DNA from: an uncultured Clostridia bacterium
Lineage (GTDB): Bacteria > Bacillota > Clostridia > Christensenellales > Borkfalkiaceae
NCBI GenBank assembly: GCA_947629725.1
Contig: CANREU010000073.1
Coordinates: 1 to 7,282 of the forward strand
Length of the DNA stretch: 7,282 nucleotides
Reading direction: 5' to 3'
Positions 1 to 4,607 of this stretch are shown in pieces (positions within the stretch are counted from its first letter, which is position 1; every line of letters begins with the position of its first letter). The notes below the pieces were generated by a model, which saw nothing but the letters and a program-made list of their open reading frames with translations, was not told the DNA's origin and searched no databases. A program made the translations under genes and the position numbers.

Positions 1-1302
1 GTCATCGATCACAGCGCCTTCCAGAGGTGTACGAACCTCGAGCGGGTGCGCATCGAGGGGCACAACTTCGGCGAGGCGGGGGTGGACGACTGCGCCATCA
101 CCCGCATCGAGAGCCACGCCTTCGACGGCTGCGTAAAACTCGGGCAGGCCGTCCTCCCCGCGACGCTTCTCTTCATCGGCCCCTCCGCCTTCGAGAACTG
201 CGCCGCCCTTGCGGACATCACCGTGCCCGAGAAGGTGACGGAGATACAAGACCACGCCTTCCGCGGGACGGCGTTCTACAACGACCCCGCCAAGTGGCAC
301 AACGACGTGCTCTACATCGGCGTCCACCTCATCGCGGCGCGCACGTCGGTGCAGGGAGACTACACCGTGCGGCAGGGGACGGTCTCCGTCAGCGTGGAGG
401 CGCTCAAAGGCCCCATCGCGCCGGGCCAGAAGGTCAAAGACTGCAAGCTCCTCACGAAGATCACCCTTCCCGCCGAGCTCAAAGCGATCGATAAAGACGC
501 CTTCCTCGGCTGCGACGCCCTCTCCGCCGTCCTCTTCAAGGGAACGTTCGAGCAATACCTCGCCATCCGTTTCGACAACGACGCGGCGAGCCCCATGCAC
601 TTCGCGTCCACCCTCACGATCGAGGGCGCGGTGGGGGACCCCCATATTCCCGAGACCGCCACGGTCATCCGCGCGGGCGCCTTCAAGGGCTCGGCGATCG
701 AGCACATCGTCATCCCCGCTTCGGTCACCTCCCTCGGCGCGCAGGCGTTCATGAACTGCCCGAAACTCGTCTCCGTCACCTTTGCGGAGGGAAGCGGGCT
801 GCTCACGATCGGCGCGGACGTCGTGAAGGGGACCCCCTTCTATAATGACCCCGCCAACTGGTCGCACGGGGCACTCTACCTCCGCGACGGCAAGGGGACG
901 CCCGTTGCCCTCGTCGCCGTCGACCCCGCGCGGGTGGACACGGCTTATCTTGCGGACGGCGGCGGGGAGACCCAATACAAGGCAGTTACGATCGAAGAGG
1001 GGACGCGCGCCGTTGCGCCGCTCGTCTTCGCGAACTTTACGGAGCTCCGCATGTTCACCGTGCCCGCCTCCGTCCTCTTCCTCGGCGAGGAGCTCGTGAA
1101 GGGCTGCACGGGGCTCGAGCGCGTGAACTTCCGCGGCTCTGGCATGTCGTGGTTCGCCTTCTCGGCGACGATGGGCAGGGTGCATTCGGACGCCTATGTC
1201 TACGGCGGCGATGGCGAAGACGCCGCATCCGTCCAGCGCCAGCGCGACGTTGCACGGATGTTCAACCTCTACACGGGGCAGTGGAAGCGCGGCAAATATT
1301 GA
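1..1302 (+). CDS. BspA-like leucine-rich-repeat surface protein, C-terminal part (5' end outside window)
   Basis: The frame is open from base 1 to a TGA at 1300-1302, giving 433 visible residues; the true start is upstream of the window. The protein is a run of LRR_5 (BspA/Treponema-type) repeats, recognisable from units such as ITRIESHAFDGC, LLFIGPSAFENC, LKAIDKDAFLGC and VTSLGAQAFMNC, in which an I..IG..AF..C core alternates with short V/L.IP strands. Proteins of this family are usually exported and act in adhesion or binding of host or matrix material. Two longer inserts share an FYNDPA(K/N)W motif (fragment residues 92-99 and 280-287), so a larger unit was duplicated. A FEQYLAIRF stretch near residue 183 matches the extension often seen between LRR_5 units. 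The end, YTGQWKRGKY, carries no LPXTG motif, membrane helix or obvious wall-binding domain, so any anchor or signal peptide must be in the missing N-terminal part. Function beyond the fold class is unknown. Confidence 0.85.
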   Translation, partial: VIDHSAFQRCTNLERVRIEGHNFGEAGVDDCAITRIESHAFDGCVKLGQAVLPATLLFIGPSAFENCAALADITVPEKVTEIQDHAFRGTAFYNDPAKWHNDVLYIGVHLIAARTSVQGDYTVRQGTVSVSVEALKGPIAPGQKVKDCKLLTKITLPAELKAIDKDAFLGCDALSAVLFKGTFEQYLAIRFDNDAASPMHFASTLTIEGAVGDPHIPETATVIRAGAFKGSAIEHIVIPASVTSLGAQAFMNCPKLVSVTFAEGSGLLTIGADVVKGTPFYNDPANWSHGALYLRDGKGTPVALVAVDPARVDTAYLADGGGETQYKAVTIEEGTRAVAPLVFANFTELRMFTVPASVLFLGEELVKGCTGLERVNFRGSGMSWFAFSATMGRVHSDAYVYGGDGEDAASVQRQRDVARMFNLYTGQWKRGKY

Positions 1303-1341
1303 GAACGTGCCCCTCATACTGGGGGCGCCGCCCGAGTGTAT

Positions 1342-1382
1342 CTTGAAAGATCCACTCGCCCTCTGCGAGGGCTCGGAATGAG
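1342..1382. repeat. Palindromic repeat, family 1, degenerate copy
   Basis: Read on the - strand this begins CTCATTCC then GAGC, matching the start of the other family 1 copies (GTCA + arm + GAGC). The centre is a perfect small hairpin, GCCCTC (1358-1363), loop TGC, GAGGGC (1367-1372). The outer arm at 1346-1353 (AAAGATCC) pairs only partly with GGAATGAG at 1375-1382, and the GTCGA half of the core is missing. I therefore treat it as a decayed or divergent member. Confidence 0.45.
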
Positions 1383-1420
1383 GGAGAACTCGCCCCCGTC
1401 CCCGACCAACCATTCTTGCT

Positions 1421-1440
1421 TCCCCCCTGATGCAGGGGGA
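1421..1440. repeat. Short C-run/G-run hairpin
   Basis: CCCCCT (1423-1428) pairs with AGGGGG (1434-1439) across a five-base loop GATGC. It resembles the family 2 elements at 1455-1498 and 1614-1650 in having a C-run arm, a short loop and a G-run arm, but it lacks their GGGTAGGGTG tail. It has no T-tract on either side, so it does not look like a terminator. Confidence 0.5.
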
Positions 1441-1454
1441 GGGGTGTTCTCTTA

Positions 1455-1498
1455 CCTCCCCCCTTATACTTGAGGGGGGAGGGTAGGGTGAGGGGTGG
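1455..1498. repeat. Palindromic repeat, family 2, copy 1
   Basis: A perfect 10-base inverted repeat, CCTCCCCCCT (1455-1464) and AGGGGGGAGG (1473-1482), encloses the eight-base loop TATACTTG. It continues into the tail GGGTAGGGTG (1481-1490) followed by AGGGGTGG. The second copy at 1614-1650 has the same arm plus tail arrangement. There is no T-run, so a role as a simple terminator is unlikely; a mobile or dispersed repeat is more likely. Confidence 0.7.
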
Positions 1499-1510
1499 AC
1501 TTCGTACTTC

Positions 1511-1571
1511 GGGATTCTTCGACACGCCGCGCCGGCCGCAAAACGCGGTCGGCGCGGCGGCTCAGAATGAC
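1511..1571. repeat. Palindromic repeat, family 1, copy with inserted strong hairpin
   Basis: Outer arms ATTCT (1514-1518) and AGAAT (1564-1568) are followed inward by the family 1 core halves TCGAC (1519-1523) and GCTC (1560-1563). Where the other copies have just two bases between the core halves, this one has 36 bases (1524-1559) forming a 15-base stem, 1525-1539 with 1545-1559, that has a single G-T wobble and a five-base loop AAAAC. On the - strand the copy reads GTCATTCT-GAGC-hairpin-GTCGA-AGAAT. It is the most stable-looking structure in the gap. Confidence 0.75.
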
Positions 1572-1613
1572 GCGATAGTCAAGGGGGCGCCAAGAAAAGG
1601 GTGCTCTTCACCT

Positions 1614-1650
1614 CCTCCCTCGTTTGAGGGGGAAGGGTAGGGTGGGGGTG
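1614..1650. repeat. Palindromic repeat, family 2, copy 2
   Basis: CCTCCCTC with GAGGGGG makes an imperfect stem: CCCTC at 1617-1621 pairs with GAGGG at 1626-1630, with loop GTTT. The same tail as copy 1 follows, with GGGTAGGGTG at 1635-1644 and then GGGGTG. The GAGGGGG-to-GTG block (1626-1650) closely matches 1472-1497, differing by a few bases in the G-runs and one A/G change. The left arm and loop are shorter than in copy 1. Confidence 0.65.
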
Positions 1651-1684
1651 AAAAGCACGCACTCCCGACCCGCCATAATAACAC

Positions 1685-1711
1685 GTCACCCTGAGCTTGT
1701 CGAAGGGTGAC
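1685..1711. repeat. Palindromic repeat, family 1, copy A
   Basis: Perfect eight-base arms GTCACCCT (1685-1692) and AGGGTGAC (1704-1711) surround the core GAGCTTGTCGA (1693-1703). The core is identical, in inverse orientation, to that of the neighbouring copy at 1726-1752, while the arms differ. Sequences of this kind are familiar to me from intergenic DNA of several bacterial groups, which I could not verify here. Confidence 0.8.
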
Positions 1712-1725
1712 TATATTTTAACAAA

Positions 1726-1752
1726 GTCATGTTTCGACAAGCTCAACATGAC
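1726..1752. repeat. Palindromic repeat, family 1, copy B (inverted)
   Basis: Arms GTCATGTT (1726-1733) and AACATGAC (1745-1752) are perfect complements and enclose TCGACAAGCTC (1734-1744), the exact reverse complement of the core in copy A. Together with copy A it makes a head-to-head pair; ACGTCA at 1683-1688 and TGACGT at 1749-1754 also match, so the whole 1683-1754 block can fold on itself. This resembles a two-unit BIME. Confidence 0.8.
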
Positions 1753-1789
1753 GTATTTGTACGGCGGAGGACAAGATCTGCCCCCTATG

Positions 1790-1812
1790 AAAAAGGGTAG
1801 GCCTTTCTGCCC
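1790..1812 (-). terminator. Possible second (backup) terminator of the SGNH lipoprotein gene
   Basis: On the - strand GGGCAG (1812-1807) pairs with CTACCC (1800-1795), with one wobble and a six-base loop, and is followed by five Ts (1794-1790). It lies just beyond the stronger terminator at 1814-1847 and would catch read-through. The stem is short, so the call is tentative. Confidence 0.4.
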
Positions 1813-1813
1813 T

Positions 1814-1847
1814 ATAAAAAAGAAGAGAGGCATGCGCCTCTCTTCTT
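1814..1847 (-). terminator. Intrinsic terminator of the SGNH lipoprotein gene
   Basis: A perfect 12-base stem, AAGAAGAGAGGC (1820-1831) with GCCTCTCTTCTT (1836-1847), closes on a four-base loop. Read on the - strand it is followed by an unbroken T-run (complement of the A-run at 1816-1821) and starts about 23 bases after the TAA stop at 1871-1873. The + direction lacks a proper T-tract, so it is unlikely to serve the leucine-rich-repeat gene as well. Confidence 0.85.
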
Positions 1848-1870
1848 CGTTTGTCCTCTTTTGCCTTTTC

Positions 1871-3412
1871 TTACAACTTTTCCATGAAGTACTCCGCGAA
1901 GAGCGGGGTCCAGCCGAAGGCGTAACCTTCGAGCACGGGGTGGATGTCGTCGTTCCAGAAGAAGGTATATTGCTGGTATGGGGTATGGAAAATATCGAGG
2001 GGTTCGATATTCCACTTGTTGCAGATCGCCGTAAAGTCGCCGTTTATATACTTCTCGTAATCTGCCTTTTTATCCCACGTGCTTCTCACCGCGCCCGTGT
2101 AGAGCACGACCTCGCAGGTGGGGCATTGCTCCTTCGCGTATGCGATAATATATTGAATGGCGCCCGAGATCGTGGAGGTGTCGAAGCCCGAGGAGGCGGT
2201 GCCGCCCTGTACGCTGCCCGAGGGCTTATTTTGCGTGAAGTCGTTGGTGGAGAGCTGGACGACGAGGTAGTCGGGCCTCTGCGAAAAGTCGAGCTTTTTG
2301 AGGCGCTGCACATAGGAATCGGCGCCGTTATCGACGAGGGTCGTCCCCGAGACAGCCTCTTTTGCGAAGGGGTTGTTCGTCACCGAGTGGAGGATTTCGC
2401 CGAATGCGACCCCGCCCGACGCCGCACCGTAAGTGATGGAGGAGCCGAGGTAGAAGATGCGCTTGCCCGCGAGCGGGTGGGAGCTGAGGTTTTTATACCC
2501 CCCGGCGGAGGAAGTTTTCACCGTGAAGTTCTCGATCTCGGCGTTCCATGTAAACCCGTCCACGCCGAGGTTGGTCATGCCTGCGGCGTCCTGCGCGAGC
2601 ACGGTGCGGATGAGTTTGTTGAGGTTGGCGCCCTCCTCCGCGGCGGTGCCGCCGAGCCACTGCTTGTTGTTTTGGTTGAAGTTGACGGAGCCCATCTTCT
2701 GCGCCGTGCCGCCGTCCTTCGAGAGGGTGTAGATCCCGTCTTCATAGGCGATCTTATAGCTGTGCTTTTGGGTGAAGTACGCGGCGTCGTCGAATTCCCA
2801 GCCGTAGTTGACATAGGTCGCGCCGAGGCGGACGCCCACATAGAGCATCTTGCTCGACTTGTTCACGCCGAAATACACCCGCCCCTCGTCGGAGAAGGGG
2901 TTGCATGCGAAGAATTGCGCGCCGCCCGCCGAGCCCGTGAGGAGCTTGCCCATGATGTCCACCTCCCACGAGGAGCCCTCCCAAAGGGGGAGCACCGCGA
3001 GTTCGGGAAGACGCAGCACGGCGTTCGAGAGCACGAGCGCGCCGTTCTTTTCCGCCGCCGTCCCCGAGACCGTCTCCCCGCCGAACACGCCGTTTTCGAT
3101 GATCTTGTATTCCACCGTTTCCTCCTGCGGGGGTTCCTCCGGCTCGAGGAGCCCCGCGAGCCACTCTTCCCACTCCGCCTCGGTGCCCGTGTAGGAGGGG
3201 TTCTCCTCCTTCCAGAGCTCGAAGGCGCTCTTCGTTTCGGGCGCTTCGCTCTCCGTTCCCGCGAAGACGTCCGTCTTCACCCCGTCGAGGTAGACATACC
3301 CGTCCTCCCCGAGGGTCACTTCGGGGGTGTGCGGTTTTTCGCCGCAGCCGCCCAAAACGAGCGCGCCCGCCGCAAGCAGCGCAAGCGGGAGCGCGATCCT
3401 GCTCTTTTTCAT
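1871..3412 (-). CDS. Surface lipoprotein with C-terminal SGNH/GDSL hydrolase domain
   Basis: A 513-residue lipoprotein. Residues 1-23 form a lipoprotein signal (MKKSR, hydrophobic run, lipobox LGGC), so Cys23 should be lipidated and the protein held on the outer face of the membrane. Residues 30-90 are a linker with an LGEDGYVYLDGVKTDV motif and a GTEAEWEEWLAGL motif, both common in Firmicutes surface proteins. Residues about 100-300 are strand-rich, probably a LamG/concanavalin-like jelly roll. Residues 310-513 are an SGNH hydrolase: block I GSSIT with Ser325 as expected nucleophile, block II Gly356, block III STND with Asn390, and block V DDIH with Asp488 and His491. Such domains usually hydrolyse esters, often sugar acetyl groups; the substrate is not readable. 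Upstream are AGGAGGG and a TTGACT/TAAAAT promoter; downstream a strong terminator, so it is probably transcribed alone. The nearby glycosidase and AraC regulator suggest carbohydrate deacylation. Confidence 0.88.
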   Translation of the reverse strand: MKKSRIALPLALLAAGALVLGGCGEKPHTPEVTLGEDGYVYLDGVKTDVFAGTESEAPETKSAFELWKEENPSYTGTEAEWEEWLAGLLEPEEPPQEETVEYKIIENGVFGGETVSGTAAEKNGALVLSNAVLRLPELAVLPLWEGSSWEVDIMGKLLTGSAGGAQFFACNPFSDEGRVYFGVNKSSKMLYVGVRLGATYVNYGWEFDDAAYFTQKHSYKIAYEDGIYTLSKDGGTAQKMGSVNFNQNNKQWLGGTAAEEGANLNKLIRTVLAQDAAGMTNLGVDGFTWNAEIENFTVKTSSAGGYKNLSSHPLAGKRIFYLGSSITYGAASGGVAFGEILHSVTNNPFAKEAVSGTTLVDNGADSYVQRLKKLDFSQRPDYLVVQLSTNDFTQNKPSGSVQGGTASSGFDTSTISGAIQYIIAYAKEQCPTCEVVLYTGAVRSTWDKKADYEKYINGDFTAICNKWNIEPLDIFHTPYQQYTFFWNDDIHPVLEGYAFGWTPLFAEYFMEKL

Positions 3413-3417
3413 GACCG

Positions 3418-3424
3418 CCCTCCT
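3418..3424 (-). promoter_or_regulatory. Ribosome binding site of the SGNH lipoprotein gene
   Basis: AGGAGGG on the - strand ends five bases before the ATG at 3412-3410. Its near-perfect match to the anti-Shine-Dalgarno sequence fixes this start, which is also where the signal peptide begins. Confidence 0.85.
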
Positions 3425-3444
3425 ATGGAAAATCTTCCGTCACA

Positions 3445-3473
3445 ATTTTAGACGGCGGGGGAGGGGAAGTCAA
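3445..3473 (-). promoter_or_regulatory. Sigma-A-type promoter of the SGNH lipoprotein gene
   Basis: On the - strand TTGACT (3473-3468) and TAAAAT (3450-3445) are separated by exactly 17 bases. Transcription would start near 3438, giving a leader of about 25 bases before the ATG. The promoter lies after the terminator of the upstream AraC gene, so the lipoprotein gene has its own transcription unit. A candidate regulator site sits 13 bases upstream of the -35 box. Confidence 0.7.
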
Positions 3474-3486
3474 TTCCCGCAGAAAA

Positions 3487-3528
3487 TCCGTTTACGAATC
3501 CGCACGAAACCGCGCCCGAATTCACACG
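3487..3528. promoter_or_regulatory. Candidate AraC-family operator upstream of the lipoprotein promoter
   Basis: The block 3487-3509, with core CGTTTACGAATCC (3489-3501), matches 4452-4474 at 20 of 23 bases. Within the site GAATCCGCACG (3496-3506) and GAATTCACACG (3518-3528) form a direct repeat, 9 of 11 identical, spaced 22 bases or about two helical turns. That is the spacing expected for two AraC-family subunits on one DNA face. Position just upstream of the -35 box suits an activator. Binding by the neighbouring regulator is an inference. Confidence 0.5.
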
Positions 3529-3535
3529 CGGAGGG

Positions 3536-3566
3536 AAGAAAAGACCCCGCCGCAGGGGCGGGGGTC
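3536..3566 (-). terminator. Intrinsic terminator of the AraC-family gene
   Basis: On the - strand GACCCCCGCC (3566-3557) pairs with GGCGGGGTC (3551-3543), with one bulged C, across a five-base loop, followed by TTTTCTT (3542-3536). The stem begins inside the TGA stop codon of the AraC-family gene (3567-3565), so gene and terminator overlap. Confidence 0.75.
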
Positions 3567-4431
3567 AGCGGAGCATCTTCCTGAAATCGGAGGGGGAGAC
3601 GCCCACCTTCCGTTTGAAGAGCCCCGAAAAGTAGTGCTCGTCGGAAAAGCACAGTTTGTCGCTGATCTCCTTCACGGAGAGGTTGGAGTTGTGCAGCATG
3701 AGTTTGGCCTGCGAGAGCTTCTTGTCGAGGTAGTAGCGGTAGGGGGAGGTGCCGTACATGCTGCGGAATTCCCGCGTGAGAATGGTCTTGGAGACGAAGA
3801 GCTGCTTGGTCACGTCCTCCACCGTGAGGTTGGAGAACAGCCCTCCGTCGAGCAGTTCTTTGGCGCGGGCGGCGGTGGCGCGGCTGCCCGCGGGGCGGTA
3901 TTCATGGGCGGCGATCTTGTTGAGTACCCCCATGAGGACCCCCGCGACGTGCGCCCACTCGTTGTCGTTGAGGCGGCTGCCGAAGGTGGCGAGCTCCACG
4001 AGGCGGACGAAGTCCTCCTCGCACTCGGGAGCGTGGAACACATACCTCCCGTTCAGGCGGTAGTCCGCCATGATCTTCTCGAAGGTGTCGCTGTAAAAAT
4101 TGCACCAGAGCTTGCGGTAGGGGTCGTTTTCGTCGGCGCGGTAGCTGTGCGTGCTCTCCGCGGGGAGGATATACACGTCGCCCGCCTCGAGCACGAAGTC
4201 GTTCCCGTTCACGGTGAGGGTGCCCTTTCCCGAGACGACGTATTCGATCACGATATAGTCGGAACGGTTGCGGGCAATAAAATAGTCCTTATCGGGACGG
4301 GTGATGCCGATCGCCTCGACGTTGAACGGGTATTCCATGTTCCCGCTGAAAATAAATTTCTGCTCCAAACTCAAACTGCCGTAGATAATGTTTTTGAAAG
4401 GATCGGTAGGATAGTTTTTTTTCTCTTCCAT
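3565..4431 (-). CDS. AraC/XylS-family transcriptional regulator
   Basis: A 288-residue protein, the usual length for AraC-family sugar regulators. Residues about 55-115 form a cupin-type sensor domain (YVVSGKGTLTVNG, then LEAGDVYILP and an STHSY segment). Residues about 188-288 form the DNA-binding domain with two helix-turn-helix units, LTVEDVTKQLFVSKTILTRE and VKEISDKLCFSDEHYFSGLF, ending in the family signature GVSPSDFRK. It probably senses a sugar and controls transcription. I chose the ATG at 4431; the frame stays open to a TTG at 4473 and a GTG at 4470, but neither has a ribosome binding site and the longer start would cover the candidate operator. The chosen ATG itself has only a weak upstream GAG motif, so the start is uncertain. 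It lies divergent from the GH31 gene and upstream of the SGNH gene, both likely targets. Confidence 0.88.
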   Translation of the reverse strand: MEEKKNYPTDPFKNIIYGSLSLEQKFIFSGNMEYPFNVEAIGITRPDKDYFIARNRSDYIVIEYVVSGKGTLTVNGNDFVLEAGDVYILPAESTHSYRADENDPYRKLWCNFYSDTFEKIMADYRLNGRYVFHAPECEEDFVRLVELATFGSRLNDNEWAHVAGVLMGVLNKIAAHEYRPAGSRATAARAKELLDGGLFSNLTVEDVTKQLFVSKTILTREFRSMYGTSPYRYYLDKKLSQAKLMLHNSNLSVKEISDKLCFSDEHYFSGLFKRKVGVSPSDFRKMLR

Positions 4432-4451
4432 AGCGGTTCTCACGAGTTGCG

Positions 4452-4474
4452 TTCGTTTACGAATCCTCACCAAA
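4452..4474. promoter_or_regulatory. Candidate AraC-family operator between araC-like start and GH31 promoter
   Basis: This block contains CGTTTACGAATCC (4454-4466) and matches 3487-3509 at 20 of 23 bases. Here the core is also a palindrome, TTCGT-TT-ACGAA (4452-4463). It ends 17 bases before the -35 box of the glycosidase promoter and lies in the expected untranslated leader of the AraC gene. One bound protein could thus activate the glycosidase gene and limit its own gene. A weak related half-site may lie at 4481-4491. Confidence 0.5.
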
Positions 4475-4491
4475 TGGCGGATATTTACACA

Positions 4492-4519
4492 TTGCCAAAA
4501 ATCGATTTTTTCTTATAAT
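4492..4519 (+). promoter_or_regulatory. Promoter of the GH31 gene
   Basis: TTGCCA (4492-4497) and a consensus TATAAT (4514-4519) are separated by 16 bases. The start of transcription would be near 4526, giving a leader of roughly 80 bases. The -35 box departs from TTGACA and the spacer is one short, as is common for activator-dependent promoters. Confidence 0.65.
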
Positions 4520-4522
4520 GTT

Positions 4523-4551
4523 ATTGTAGCATATCACGGTGAAAATTACAA
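4523..4551 (-). promoter_or_regulatory. Promoter of the AraC-family gene
   Basis: On the - strand TTGTAA (4551-4546) and TACAAT (4528-4523) are 17 bases apart. Transcription would start near 4516 and leave a leader of about 85 bases before the ATG at 4431. Its -10 box is only three bases from that of the oppositely directed GH31 promoter. Confidence 0.6.
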
Positions 4552-4587
4552 CGGTTTTTCGTGAAGAAAAAGTTTGAAATTTTCACG
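4539..4587 (+). promoter_or_regulatory. Leader of GH31 mRNA with two alternative hairpins
   Basis: GTGAAAATT (4539-4547) is a perfect nine-base complement of AATTTTCAC (4578-4586). The same right-hand segment can instead pair locally: CGTGAA (4560-4565) with TTCACG (4582-4587). The two folds exclude each other. Both end three bases before the AAAGGAGG ribosome binding site without covering it. No known riboswitch class was recognised, and the inverted repeat may instead be a DNA-level protein site. Confidence 0.35.
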
Positions 4588-4590
4588 CAA

Positions 4591-4598
4591 AAAGGAGG
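4591..4598 (+). promoter_or_regulatory. Ribosome binding site of the GH31 gene
   Basis: AAAGGAGG ends nine bases before the ATG at 4608. Another in-frame ATG at 4599-4601 directly abuts the site and is too close to it to be used, so 4608 is chosen. Confidence 0.85.
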
Positions 4599-4607
4599 AT
4601 GGATCAG

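Larger units (their letters stand above)
1303..1870. other. Convergent intergenic region rich in palindromic repeats
   Basis: This gap of about 570 bases lies between the stop codons of two converging genes and shows no credible gene. It holds seven short palindromic or hairpin-forming elements of two sequence families in alternating order, listed separately, followed by two hairpins with T-tracts that serve the - strand gene to the right. Right after the leucine-rich-repeat gene there is only a weak hairpin (GCCCC at 1309-1313 with GGGGC at 1322-1326) without a T-tract, so that gene has no clear intrinsic terminator of its own. Repeat clusters of this type (REP/BIME-like) are typical of the space after converging genes. 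Confidence 0.7.

Noticed and set aside
1321..1591. Direct copies of GGGGGCGCC at 1321-1329 and 1583-1591 that could be target-site duplications
   Set aside because: Nine GC-only bases in a GC-rich region are weak evidence, and no transposase or terminal inverted repeats lie just inside them.
1342..1752. CRISPR-like array in the repeat cluster
   Set aside because: Repeats are of two families, unequal in length, in mixed orientation and irregularly spaced, without uniform spacers or a cas gene.
1697..3451. A 584-codon open frame on the + strand
   Set aside because: It is antisense to the lipoprotein gene, begins in repeat DNA and runs through the terminator; its translation shows no domain. 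The - frame has signal, lipobox and SGNH blocks.
4432..4473. Extended start (TTG at 4473 or GTG at 4470) of the AraC-family gene
   Set aside because: No ribosome binding site precedes either codon, the 14 extra residues are not typical of the family, and the stretch coincides with the candidate operator.
3634..4518. A 294-codon open frame on the + strand
   Set aside because: It is antisense to the AraC-family gene and a product of GC-rich codon bias; the - frame shows cupin and helix-turn-helix motifs.
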